DNA from: Streptomyces sp. NBC_01304
Lineage (GTDB): Bacteria; Actinomycetota; Actinomycetes; Streptomycetales; Streptomycetaceae
Assembly: GCF_035975855.1 (NCBI RefSeq)
Contig: NZ_CP109055.1
Location: 10,106,001 to 10,170,000, forward strand
Reading direction: 5' to 3'
Length of the DNA stretch: 64,000 nucleotides
Of the stretch, positions 40,708-49,592 are shown in pieces. Below the pieces are notes generated by a model that was not told the DNA's origin, ran no database searches, and saw only the letters and a list, made by a program, of their open reading frames with translations. The translations under genes were made by a program, and so were the position numbers. Position 1 is the stretch's first letter. Every line of letters starts with the position of its first letter.

Positions 40708-42198
40708 ATGACCGGTGTACGCAGCAACACAGTCGACGCCATGCTCCGCCGCAGCGCACGGCGCACCCCGGAGCGGATCGCGCTCCGGTACGCCGACCGC
40801 TCCTGGACCTATGCCGAACTCGACGAGGCCGTCTCGCGCGCCGCGCGGGTCCTTCTCGACGCTGGCCTGGCGGCGGGCGACCGGGTGGGGGCGTACGGGC
40901 ACAACTCGGATGCGTATCTGATCGGCTTCCTCGGCAGCTCCCGGGCCGGACTCGTCCATGTGCCGGTCAACCACAACCTCACCGGCGACGACCTCGCCTA
41001 CATCGTCGGCCAGGCGGGCTGTGCCCTGGTGCTGGCCGATCCGGACATCGCGGGCCGACTGCCCGGCGACGTACGCACGTTGGCGCTGCGTGACGCGGAC
41101 GACTCGCTGCTCGCGCGACTGCCCGGGACGGCGCCGTACGACGGCCCGGAGCCGGACGGCGAAGCCCTCGTGCAGCTGCTCTACACCTCCGGCACCACCG
41201 CACTGCCCAAGGGCGCCATGATGACCCACCGGGCCCTGGTGCACGAATACGTCAGCGCCATCCACGCGTTGGACCTCAAGGAGACCGACCGGCCCGTCCA
41301 CTCGCTGCCGCTCTACCACTCGGCACAGATGCACGTGTTCCTGCTGCCGTACCTGGCGGTGGGTGCCGAGAACACGATCCTCGACGGGCCCGACGCCGGC
41401 CGGATCTTCGACCTGGTGGAGGCCGGGCACGACAGCCTGTTCGCGCCGCCGACCGTGTGGATCGGGCTCGCGGGCCACCCCGAGTTCGCCACCCGCGACC
41501 TCTCCGCGCTGCGCAAGGCGTACTACGGGGCCTCGATCATGCCCGTGCCGGTCCTGGAGCGGCTGCGCGGGCGGCTGCCCGGGCTCGGCTTCTACAACTG
41601 CTTCGGGCAGAGTGAGATCGGACCGCTGGCCACCGTGCTCGGACCGGACGAGCACGACGGGCGGATGGACTCGTGCGGCCGGCCCGTGCTGTTCGTCGAG
41701 GCGCGGGTCGTGGACGAGGCCGGCAAGGGCGTGCCGGACGGGACGCCCGGCGAAGTCGTCTACCGCTCACCGCAGTTGTGCGAGGGCTACTGGGACAAGC
41801 CGGAGGAGACCCGAGAGGCCTTCCGCGACGGCTGGTTCCGCTCCGGGGACCTCGCGGTGCGGGACGGCGAGGGCTATCTCACCGTCGTCGACCGGGTGAA
41901 GGACGTCATCAACTCCGGGGGAGTGCTTGTCGCTTCGCGGCAGGTCGAGGACGTGCTGTACGGGCACGAGGGCGTCGCCGAGGTCGCGGTGATCGGGGTG
42001 CCGGACGAGCGGTGGATCGAGGCGATCGCCGCCGTGGTCGTGGCGCGCGGCGAGGTCACCGAGGCCGAACTCATCGCCCACGCCAAGGAGAAGCTCGCAA
42101 GCTTCAAGGCGCCCAAGCGGGTGCTGTTCGTGGACGAGCTGCCGCGCAATGCGAGCGGGAAGATCCTGAAGCGGGAGTTGCGGGACAGGTTCGCCTAA
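40708..42198 (+). CDS. Acyl-CoA synthetase (FadD13-like ANL ligase)
   Basis: A 496-residue AMP-forming ligase: LLYTSGTTALPKGAMMTHR (about 157-175), FYNCFGQSEIGPLATV, FRSGDLAVRDGEGYLTVVDRVKDVINSGG, and the C-terminal ASGKILKREL lysine. Its length without an N-terminal extension fits the soluble/peripheral FadD13 type activating fatty or aromatic acids. There is no operon partner; the gene stands alone between the TetR gene and the secreted protein gene. Confidence 0.88.
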   Translation: MTGVRSNTVDAMLRRSARRTPERIALRYADRSWTYAELDEAVSRAARVLLDAGLAAGDRVGAYGHNSDAYLIGFLGSSRAGLVHVPVNHNLTGDDLAYIVGQAGCALVLADPDIAGRLPGDVRTLALRDADDSLLARLPGTAPYDGPEPDGEALVQLLYTSGTTALPKGAMMTHRALVHEYVSAIHALDLKETDRPVHSLPLYHSAQMHVFLLPYLAVGAENTILDGPDAGRIFDLVEAGHDSLFAPPTVWIGLAGHPEFATRDLSALRKAYYGASIMPVPVLERLRGRLPGLGFYNCFGQSEIGPLATVLGPDEHDGRMDSCGRPVLFVEARVVDEAGKGVPDGTPGEVVYRSPQLCEGYWDKPEETREAFRDGWFRSGDLAVRDGEGYLTVVDRVKDVINSGGVLVASRQVEDVLYGHEGVAEVAVIGVPDERWIEAIAAVVVARGEVTEAELIAHAKEKLASFKAPKRVLFVDELPRNASGKILKRELRDRFA

Positions 42199-42269
42199 GG
42201 CCTGTGGGGGAGGGGAGACCTCCTGCGGCGCGTTGCGCCCACCAGTTCTTCCTTTCTGTGGACAAAGCA

Positions 42270-42298
42270 TGGACGTCAAGGTGCATTGTTTCTACGCT
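42270..42298 (+). promoter_or_regulatory. Candidate promoter of the 1002-residue secreted protein
   Basis: TGGACG and TACGCT are 17 bp apart, in a locally AT-richer stretch, about 58 bp before the GTG start. Confidence 0.5.
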
Positions 42299-42355
42299 GA
42301 GCGTCGCTTTGCCACGGAAGTCTGCGTACTCACAGCCGAATCACGCGGAGGAAGA

Positions 42356-45300
42356 GTGAAGCCACGCCCCCAGTTACGAAGAGCCACCGGACTGCTCCTG
42401 ACCGCCCTGCTGGGCGGCAGTCTCCTCGCACCCGCGGTGTCCGCCGCCGCCGACCGTGATCCGCGGCCGTTCGCCGAGCTGCCACCGCAGGAACCCGGCG
42501 TCACCCAGCGGGTCTTCGACATCCAGGCTCCGCTGAAGAAGCTGTGCGACCTCAAGCCCGCGCAGACCCCGAACGTCGACAAGCTGATCCCCGTCATCGA
42601 CTGGACCTCCACCGACGGCTTCGGGTTCAGCGACAACTTCGTCTCGCAGATCCTCGGCAATCTCAACGTGCCCGAGGCCGGCACGTACGCCTTCCGGCTG
42701 ACCAGCGACGACGGCTCGCGCCTCTTCCTCGGCGGGGACAAGGTGATCGACCACGACGGTCTGCACGGCGCCGAGCCCAAGGACGGCGAGATCTCGCTGA
42801 ACGCGGGCTATCAGCCGCTGCGCATCGACCACTTCGACGCGGGCGGCGGCCAGCAGGTCACCCTGCAGTGGAAGCCGCCGGGGGCGAGCGACTTCACGGT
42901 CGTGCCGAACTCCGTGCTGAGCACGGACAAGGACGTCGTACGGGTCACCGCACCCGGCCGCAAGGAGTGCGAGGGCACCCTCGACACCCCGGGCGACGGC
43001 CTGCCGCTGACCGAGGTCAATCCGGGCTACACCCTGACCGATCTGCGGCCCAAGGGCTTCGAACCGCAGGTGTCCGCGATGGACTGGCTGCCCGACGACC
43101 GCCTCGCGATCACCACTTGGGGCGGCAGCACCGAGACCAAGGGCGAGGTGTACGTCCTCGACCACGTCACGGGTGACACCGGGCCCGAGAAGGTCACGTA
43201 CAAGAAGATCGCCGACGGGCTCAAGGAGCCGATGGGCGTCAAGTACGTGGACGGGAAGCTGTACGTCTCCGAGAAGCACCAGCTCACCGAGTTGACCGAC
43301 ACCAACGGCGACGACGTCGTCGACGAGAAGCGCAAGATCGCCGAGTGGCCGTTCGGCGGGAACTTCCACGAGTTCGCCTTCGGACTGCTCTACGACAAGG
43401 GTGACTTCTACCTGAACCTCTCCGTCGCCATCAACTACGGTGGCGCGACCACCGACCCGCAGCCCGCCCCCAACCGCGGCACGACCATCAAGGTCAACAA
43501 GGCTACGGGCAAGGTGAGTTATGTGGCCGGAGGGCTGCGTACTCCCAATGGCATCGGGCGGGGGCCGGACGGCGATCTGTTCGTCACCGACAACCAGGGC
43601 GGCTGGCTGCCCGCGTCCAAGCTGATGCACATCAAGCAGGACCGCTTCTTCAACCACTACATGAACCCCGACGGCCCCTACGACGACAAGCCCGTCACCA
43701 AGCCGGTGCTCTGGCTGCCGCAGAACGAGATAGCCAACTCGCCCAGTACGCCGATGCAGTTGGCCAAGGGCCCGTTCGCCGGACAGATGGTCTTCGGCGA
43801 CGTCACGTACGGCGGACTGCAGCGCGCCGACCTGGAGAAGGTCGACGGCGAGTACCAGGGCGCCGTGTTCCGGCACACCCAGGGCCTCGAGTCCGGCATC
43901 ACCCGGATCAGCACCGGTCCGGACGGCGCGATCTACACCGGCGGTCTGGGCGCGGACGGCAACTGGGGGCAGGCGGGCAAGCTCAAGTTCGGCCTGCAGA
44001 AGCTGACCCCGAACGGCAAGACCGCCTTCGACATCAAGACCATGCGCGCCACCCCCGAAGGCTTCGAACTCACCTACACCAAGCCCCTGTCGGACGAGAC
44101 CGCGACCAAGCTGACCAAGGGCGCGTACTCCGTCGAGCAGTGGCGCTACGCACCGACGCCCGCGTACGGCGGCCCGAAGGTCGACGAGGAGACGCTGCCC
44201 GTCACCTCCGCGCAGCTCTCGGACGACCGCCGCAAGGTGAGGCTCACCATCCCCGGCCTGAAGACCGACCGGGTCGTGCACGTCCGCTCGCCCCGCCCGT
44301 TCTCCTCGGCCGAGGGCGACCAGCTCTGGTCCACCGAGGCCTGGTACACGCTCAACGCCAGGCCCGGCCCCGAACAGCCGGTGACCAGCTATGACGCCGA
44401 ATCCGCCCGCCTGTCCGGCAGCGCGGGCACCGACACCGAGCATGCCGGGTACACCGGCGGTGGCTTCGTCGACGGCTTCGGCGAGCAGGGCGCGAAGGCG
44501 AGCTTCGACGTCTTCGCCGACGAGGCGGGCACGTACGACGTGGGCCTGCGCTACGCCAACGGCCCGCACCCCTTCAGCGGGACGAAGACCGTCTCCGTCA
44601 GCGTGAACGGCGCCGCGGCGAAACAGACGAGCCTGCCCTCCACGGCGGAGTGGAACCGCTGGTCGACCAGGACCGAACGGCTCACCCTGCGCAAGGGCCG
44701 CAACGAGATCACGTACGCCGTCGGCGCAGGCGACACCGGGCATGTGAACCTCGACGCCATCGAGGTCCGCAGGCCCGGGGCCCGCATCGACCTGTTCTCC
44801 GGCGGCAGCATCTCCACGGCCTGGCACCACCGCGACGGCCGCAGTGCCCAGTGGCCGCACACCGCCGAGAAGTCGATGGAGGTGTGCTGCGGCGACCTGC
44901 GCACGAAACAGCACTTCGGCGACTTCAAGCTGCACGTCGAATTCCGGGTCCCGCTGCTGCCCGACGACGTCACCGGACAGGACCGCGGGAACAGCGGGAT
45001 CTATCTCCAGGAGCGGTACGAGGTGCAGATCCTCGACTCGTACGGCGTGCAGAAGCTCGCCGACAACGAGGCGGCGGCGATCTACCAGAAGAAGGCCGCC
45101 GACCTCAACGCGTCCACCGCCCCCGAGACCTGGCAGACGTACGACATCACCTTCCGCGCGGCCCGCTTCGACGCGGACGGCAAGAAGACCGCCGACGCCA
45201 GGGTCACCGTCGTCTGGAACGGCAAGAAGGTCCACGACGACGTCGCCATCGACGGCCCCACCGGCGCGGGCGACCCGGAATCGGCCGCCACCGGGGCGAT

Positions 45301-45364
45301 CAGGCTGCAGGACCACGGGAACAAGGTGCGGTTCCGCAATGTGTGGGTGGAGCCGATGAGTTGA
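42356..45364 (+). CDS. Secreted multidomain protein: PA14, glucose/sorbosone dehydrogenase-like propeller, CBM, DUF1080
   Basis: A 1002-residue exported protein. Sec signal (about 1-33); PA14-like domain (about 62-195; FGFSDNFVSQILGNLNVPEAGTYAFRLTSDDGSRLFLGG); beta-propeller related to glucose/sorbosone dehydrogenases (about 220-550; LPDDRLAITTWGG, PNGIGRGPDGDLFVTDNQGG); carbohydrate-binding module (about 675-812; GTYDVGLRYANGPHPFSG); C-terminal DUF1080/3-keto-disaccharide hydrolase-like domain (GNSGIYLQERYEVQILDSYG). The set points to oxidation and cleavage of an external glycan. The GTG at 42356 follows GGAGGAA. Confidence 0.85.
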   Translation: MKPRPQLRRATGLLLTALLGGSLLAPAVSAAADRDPRPFAELPPQEPGVTQRVFDIQAPLKKLCDLKPAQTPNVDKLIPVIDWTSTDGFGFSDNFVSQILGNLNVPEAGTYAFRLTSDDGSRLFLGGDKVIDHDGLHGAEPKDGEISLNAGYQPLRIDHFDAGGGQQVTLQWKPPGASDFTVVPNSVLSTDKDVVRVTAPGRKECEGTLDTPGDGLPLTEVNPGYTLTDLRPKGFEPQVSAMDWLPDDRLAITTWGGSTETKGEVYVLDHVTGDTGPEKVTYKKIADGLKEPMGVKYVDGKLYVSEKHQLTELTDTNGDDVVDEKRKIAEWPFGGNFHEFAFGLLYDKGDFYLNLSVAINYGGATTDPQPAPNRGTTIKVNKATGKVSYVAGGLRTPNGIGRGPDGDLFVTDNQGGWLPASKLMHIKQDRFFNHYMNPDGPYDDKPVTKPVLWLPQNEIANSPSTPMQLAKGPFAGQMVFGDVTYGGLQRADLEKVDGEYQGAVFRHTQGLESGITRISTGPDGAIYTGGLGADGNWGQAGKLKFGLQKLTPNGKTAFDIKTMRATPEGFELTYTKPLSDETATKLTKGAYSVEQWRYAPTPAYGGPKVDEETLPVTSAQLSDDRRKVRLTIPGLKTDRVVHVRSPRPFSSAEGDQLWSTEAWYTLNARPGPEQPVTSYDAESARLSGSAGTDTEHAGYTGGGFVDGFGEQGAKASFDVFADEAGTYDVGLRYANGPHPFSGTKTVSVSVNGAAAKQTSLPSTAEWNRWSTRTERLTLRKGRNEITYAVGAGDTGHVNLDAIEVRRPGARIDLFSGGSISTAWHHRDGRSAQWPHTAEKSMEVCCGDLRTKQHFGDFKLHVEFRVPLLPDDVTGQDRGNSGIYLQERYEVQILDSYGVQKLADNEAAAIYQKKAADLNASTAPETWQTYDITFRAARFDADGKKTADARVTVVWNGKKVHDDVAIDGPTGAGDPESAATGAIRLQDHGNKVRFRNVWVEPMS

Positions 45365-45412
45365 GGCTCGACAGTGTCCGGGTGGAACCCGTGACCTGAG
45401 AGCGGCACCAGG

Positions 45413-45444
45413 CCCTGCCGACGGTTCACGAACCGTCGGCAGGG
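45413..45444. terminator. Bidirectional hairpin between convergent genes
   Basis: A perfect 14-bp stem CCCTGCCGACGGTT/AACCGTCGGCAGGG with a CACG loop. It contains the MFS stop codon. Confidence 0.88.
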
Positions 45445-46652
45445 ACGTACGCAGGCGTGACGGTGGAAGTCCGCGACGGCGCAGGGGAGTTGGGCCGCCC
45501 CGCGCGCAGGCGCGGCGCCAGCGCCGCCGTCACCGCGAGGGACAGCACGGCCGTCACGGCCAGCGCGGTCGTCACCGAGGTCAGCTGGGCGATGCCGCCC
45601 GCGAGTGCGGCGCCGACACCCTGCATGGTGAGCATGCCGGAGGTGTGCAGGCCCAGCGCGTGGCCGCTCAGCTCGTCCGGGGTGAGCGCCATCAGCTGCT
45701 CCTGCTGGACCAGGCTCGCCGCGAAGCCCACCGAGGCCAGGGCCGTCAGGGCCAGGGCGACGGGCAGGGGCGGGTGCAGGGCGAAGAGGAGGTACGGGGC
45801 GGCGAGGAGGGCAAGGAGGGGTATGCCGAGCCGGCCGCGCCGGTGCCGCGGCACGAAGCGGCCCACCACGATGTCCCCCAAGAGCATGCCGCAGGCGGCG
45901 CTCGCGAAGAGGAGTCCCGCCTGAGCGGGCGCGTACGGGACGAAGAGCGATTCGCAGCCGACGACCAGGCCGTTGGGCACCCACAGGGCGAGATACACGG
46001 CGCGGCGCGGCCTCGACGACCACAGGCGGGCGTTGTTGCGCCAGGTATGGGCGATCGACGGCCTGCCCTCGGCGCGCGGCGCCCGGCGGGAAAGGCCGCA
46101 GCGGGCGACGGCCGCGGCGCACAGATAGAGCCCTGCCCCGACGAGGAGCGTGCCGCGCGGGGAGAGGGTGGCGACCAGGACGCCGCCGAGGGCGAAGCCG
46201 CCGATCTGCATGCTGCCCGCGCACATGTTGAGCGCCGAACGGCCAAGCAGATAGCCGTCCTTGGCAAGGATCTCGTTGAGCAGCCCGTACCGCACACCGC
46301 CGCCGAGCGCCGCCACCATGCCGAGCCCGAGCAGCACCGCGAACGACGCCCACAGGGGCATGCCGGGCAGCACCTGGACGGCGGTGCCGAGACCGAACAG
46401 CAGGGCCAGGCCCGTCATCGCGGCGCGCGGCGACAGCCGGTCGGCCGCCGAGAGCAGCGTCGCCGCGCCGACGACCTGGGCGAGCGACGGGCCGAACAGG
46501 GCGAGGGCGGCGAGCAGCGGGGACCCGGTCGCCGTGAAGACGAGCGTGCCGAGGGCGAGGCCGCTCACCGTCTGTGCCGCGATCTGGGCGGCCGAGGTGA
46601 GGAAGAGCGGGGTGAACTCCGGGGTGCGGAAGAGCTCGCGGTAGGTGCGCAT
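45426..46652 (-). CDS. MFS transporter
   Basis: A 408-residue major facilitator protein with about 12 TM segments (PEFTPLFLTSAAQIAAQTVSGLALGTLVFTATGSPLLAALALFGPSLAQVVGAATLLSAADRLSPRAAM carries the TM1-TM3 pattern and motif-A-like loop). Probably a drug/metabolite exporter. It is divergent from an ArsR/DUF5937 regulator with a palindromic operator in between. The C-terminal tail is Pro/Ser-rich and ends inside the terminator hairpin. Confidence 0.88.
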   Translation of the reverse strand: MRTYRELFRTPEFTPLFLTSAAQIAAQTVSGLALGTLVFTATGSPLLAALALFGPSLAQVVGAATLLSAADRLSPRAAMTGLALLFGLGTAVQVLPGMPLWASFAVLLGLGMVAALGGGVRYGLLNEILAKDGYLLGRSALNMCAGSMQIGGFALGGVLVATLSPRGTLLVGAGLYLCAAAVARCGLSRRAPRAEGRPSIAHTWRNNARLWSSRPRRAVYLALWVPNGLVVGCESLFVPYAPAQAGLLFASAACGMLLGDIVVGRFVPRHRRGRLGIPLLALLAAPYLLFALHPPLPVALALTALASVGFAASLVQQEQLMALTPDELSGHALGLHTSGMLTMQGVGAALAGGIAQLTSVTTALAVTAVLSLAVTAALAPRLRAGRPNSPAPSRTSTVTPAYVPADGS

Positions 46653-46689
46653 GGGCCGAGTGTCGAAGGCATGGGCCCAGGGCGTTACT

Positions 46690-46709
46690 GTTTCGCGCAG
46701 GAGCGAAAC
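46690..46709. promoter_or_regulatory. Operator palindrome GTTTCGC-N6-GCGAAAC
   Basis: Perfect 7-bp arms with a 6-bp spacer lie 38 bp before the MFS start and 68 bp before the ArsR-type gene. The palindrome likely lets the ArsR-type protein repress both. Confidence 0.7.
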
Positions 46710-46776
46710 GTGGGGCGCAGTCCGGAGCGGGCCGACGGGGCGCCAGGTTCCGGACGGGGAGGGAGGCGGGACGGGC

Positions 46777-47748
46777 ATGGGCCTGTGGCAGATCAGCGCG
46801 GACACCCTCGCGGGGAGCCGCTTCGTCGTCTCGCCGCTCGCCGAGGCCACCGCCTGCCTGAAGGCCTTGGAGCGGGCCACCGCCGCGCACCCGGGCGAGC
46901 ACGCCTGGCTGGATGCCCATCTGCCCGCGTACCGGCGGCTGTTGGCCGCCGAGCCGGTGACCGCGCTGACCGTACGCGCCGCCCTTGGCCGCACCTGGAA
47001 CGCGGACTACCTCACCCCCACGCCCACCCCCGACGGCGACCTCCGCTTCGAGGACGAGCTGACGGAGATCCGCCGTACGCCCGCCGCGGACGTACGCGCC
47101 CATCTCACGCAGTCCCTGGACGGCCCGCTGCCGGCCGAGCTGCACCGCGACGACCTGGCGGAGCGCACCGCCGACCTGCTGCAGTGGATCTGGACGCACA
47201 CCGTCCTGCCGTACTGGCCGCGACGGCGCCGCATCATCGAGGCCGACATCGTGGCGCGCACGGCGCAGCTCGGCCAGGGCGGGTGGGCCGCGGCGCTCGA
47301 CGGGATGCGGCCGGGGATGCGCTGGCTCGGCGACGGCCGGCTGCAGATCAACACCCACGACTACCCGACGCGCCAACTCACCGCGACCCGGCTGATGTTC
47401 GTGCCCGTCACGATGCGGCAGACCTGGGTCAGCTGGGAGGACACCGCGCGGCACGCCGTGGTCTACCCGTGCTCGGGCACCCTCGCGGACGCGGACCGCA
47501 CAGTGGTGCCCGAGGCCCTCGGGGCGCTCCTCGGGCCGGCCCGCGCGACCGTCCTCGTCCTGCTCGACTCACCCAAGAGCACGACCCAACTGGTCGCGCT
47601 GACCGGGCAGGGGCTCGGTTCGGTGGGCCGCCATCTCAAGGTGCTGCTCGATGCGGGGCTCGCGGGGCGGCGCAGGGCGGGGCGGTCGGTGCTGTACTAC
47701 CGGACGGCCGTGGGGGAAGTGCTGGTGAACGCGGTACGGGGTGGGTGA
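46777..47748 (+). CDS. DUF5937 / ArsR-family winged-helix regulator
   Basis: A 323-residue protein: N-terminal DUF5937-type domain (about 1-235; FVVSPLAEATACLKALERATAAHPGEHAWLD, RQLTATRLMFVPVTM) and C-terminal ArsR winged helix (about 245-315; ARATVLVLLDSPKSTTQLVALTGQGLGSVGRHLKVLLDAGLAGRRRAGRSVLYYRT). No ArsR metal-binding cysteines. The N domain probably senses a small molecule, and the divergent MFS pump is the likely target. Confidence 0.88.
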   Translation: MGLWQISADTLAGSRFVVSPLAEATACLKALERATAAHPGEHAWLDAHLPAYRRLLAAEPVTALTVRAALGRTWNADYLTPTPTPDGDLRFEDELTEIRRTPAADVRAHLTQSLDGPLPAELHRDDLAERTADLLQWIWTHTVLPYWPRRRRIIEADIVARTAQLGQGGWAAALDGMRPGMRWLGDGRLQINTHDYPTRQLTATRLMFVPVTMRQTWVSWEDTARHAVVYPCSGTLADADRTVVPEALGALLGPARATVLVLLDSPKSTTQLVALTGQGLGSVGRHLKVLLDAGLAGRRRAGRSVLYYRTAVGEVLVNAVRGG

Positions 47749-47826
47749 GATCGCTCCGAGGGGTGGGTGAGGCGGAGGCTGCCGGAGCCCCCACCCCACC
47801 CGTCTTCGGCCGTCCGAGTGCGGCCG

Positions 47827-49482
47827 CTACTCGCCCCGCGCGAACACCCGCTCCCCGCCCACGAAGGTCTGCTCCACCCGCGTCGCCCCGATCTCCTCGA
47901 CCGGCCCCGCGAACGGATCGCGGTCGAGGACGGCCAGATCGGCGAGGTGGCCCGGAGCGATGGTGCCCGTCTCCGCGTCGAGGTGGTTCACGTACGCGCT
48001 GCCCGCCGTGTACGCGGCCAGGGCCGAGCCCAGGTCGATGCGCTGCCCGGGCAGGAACACCCCGGTGCCGGCCGGCGCCTCGGGCAGCACCCGGTTGACC
48101 GCGACATGGATGCCCTGCAGCGGGTCGGGGCTGCTGACCGGCCAGTCGCTGCCCGCGCACAAGGTCGCCCCGGAGCGAAGGAGAGCACCGAACGGGTACT
48201 GGTGGGCGCTGCGTTCGGGTCCCAGGAACGGAATGGTCAGCTCGTCCATCTGCGGCTCGTGCGCGGCCCACAGCGGCTGCAGGTTGGCGCTCGCGCCGAG
48301 CTCGCGGAAGCGGCCGATGTCGTCGGGGTGCACGACCTGGAGGTGGGCCAGGTGTGGGCGGGTGTCCGAGAAGCCGTTGGCCCGGCGGGCCGCGGCCACC
48401 GCGTCCAGGGCCTCGCGCACGGCCCGGTCGCCGAGCGCGTGGAAGTGCACCTGGAAGCCGTGCGCGTCGAGTGCGGTGACGTACTTCTGCAGGTCCTGCG
48501 GCGGTACGAAGCTGATGCCGGTGTTGTCCGAAGTGCAGCCGCAGCCGTCGAGATAGGGCCCGAGGAGGGCCGCGGTGCCGTTCTCGGCGACCCCGTCCTG
48601 CATGATCTTGACGCTGGTGCAGCGCAGCCGGCCGACCGAAGCGGCCTCGCGGCGCGCGATGAGCTCGTCGATCTGCTCGGTGCCGCGCGCCCGGTCCCAC
48701 CACAGGGCGCCGACGACCCGCGCGGTGAGGCGGCCGTCGGCCGCGGTGGCGAGATAGGCGTCGGTCGGGTCCGTCAGATTGGCGTGCTCGCCGAGCAGCG
48801 CGTCCTGCCAGGCCGTGATGCCGAGCGAGTGCAGCAGCTCCTGGGCCCGCAGCAGTCCGGCGATCCTTTGTTCCAGGGTGAGTTGGGGCAGCAGTACGCC
48901 CACCAGATTCGCGGCGCCCTCCTGGAGCATGCCGGTCGGGGTGCCGTCCGCCTCGCGCTCGATGCGGCCGTCGGCGGGGTCGGGGGTGCGGGCGTCGATG
49001 CCCGCGCGGTCCAGGGCACGGGAGTTGACCCAGGCGCCGTGGTGGTCGCGGTTGACCAGGTAGACCGGTCGGTCGGGGACGATCGCGTCCAGTTCGCCGG
49101 CCGTCGGCAGCCCACCGGGGAAAGCCTCCATCGCCCAGCCGCCGCCGATGATCCACTCGTCGTCGGGATGCGCCTGGGCGTACGCGGTGATCCTTTGCCG
49201 GTACTCCTCGCGGGTGGTCGCCCCGCTCAGGTCGCACTGCCCGAGCTCGATGCCGCCGCCGACCGGGTGGACGTGGGCGTCCTGGAACCCCGGTATCAGC
49301 AACTTCCCCGCCAGGTCGATGACTTCGGTGCCGGGCCCGATCAGCTCGCGCACCTCGTCGTGGCCGACGGCGACGATGCGCTCGCCGCGGACGGCCACCG
49401 AGGTGGCGCGGGCACGGGCGGGGGAGAGGGTGTGGACCGGGCCGCCGGTGAAGACCAGGTCGGCGGGGGCGCTGGACTGCAT
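47827..49482 (-). CDS. YtcJ-like metal-dependent amidohydrolase
   Basis: A 551-residue amidohydrolase of the NfdA/YtcJ group: the metal-binding DAHVHP (H70, H72), VHFHALGDRAVREAL, THLAHLQVVH-like RPHLAHLQVVHPDDI, and the catalytic aspartate in CAGSDWPVSSPDP. It hydrolyses N-formyl or amide/imine bonds; the substrate is unknown. AAGGAG precedes the ATG. It is 110 bp downstream of an amino-acid-type permease, so uptake and hydrolysis of the same compound is plausible. Confidence 0.9.
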   Translation of the reverse strand: MQSSAPADLVFTGGPVHTLSPARARATSVAVRGERIVAVGHDEVRELIGPGTEVIDLAGKLLIPGFQDAHVHPVGGGIELGQCDLSGATTREEYRQRITAYAQAHPDDEWIIGGGWAMEAFPGGLPTAGELDAIVPDRPVYLVNRDHHGAWVNSRALDRAGIDARTPDPADGRIEREADGTPTGMLQEGAANLVGVLLPQLTLEQRIAGLLRAQELLHSLGITAWQDALLGEHANLTDPTDAYLATAADGRLTARVVGALWWDRARGTEQIDELIARREAASVGRLRCTSVKIMQDGVAENGTAALLGPYLDGCGCTSDNTGISFVPPQDLQKYVTALDAHGFQVHFHALGDRAVREALDAVAAARRANGFSDTRPHLAHLQVVHPDDIGRFRELGASANLQPLWAAHEPQMDELTIPFLGPERSAHQYPFGALLRSGATLCAGSDWPVSSPDPLQGIHVAVNRVLPEAPAGTGVFLPGQRIDLGSALAAYTAGSAYVNHLDAETGTIAPGHLADLAVLDRDPFAGPVEEIGATRVEQTFVGGERVFARGE

Positions 49483-49504
49483 GCGGGTGTGCTCCTTGCG
49501 GTTG

Positions 49505-49552
49505 GTGCGAGTGCGAGTGCGAGTGCGAGTGCGAGTGCGGGTGCCGGTGCGT
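49505..49552. repeat. Hexanucleotide repeat (GTGCGA)n
   Basis: Five perfect GTGCGA units (49505-49534) then three diverged ones, in the permease/amidohydrolase spacer. The tract may vary in length between strains. Confidence 0.85.
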
Positions 49553-49592
49553 TTGCGGGTGCCGGTGGTGCGCTGGTGCGGTGGTTCGCGCT

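Noticed and set aside
42374..45316. A 980-codon open frame on the minus strand
   Set aside because: It lies exactly opposite the multidomain secreted protein gene, has no ribosome site, and its composition (Val/Gly/Arg/Asp/Leu-rich) is that of a G+C-driven antisense frame.
49505..49552. C-terminal or N-terminal protein tail of (Thr-Arg)n in the amidohydrolase
   Set aside because: The repeat lies upstream of a well-placed ATG with AAGGAG; it is intergenic.
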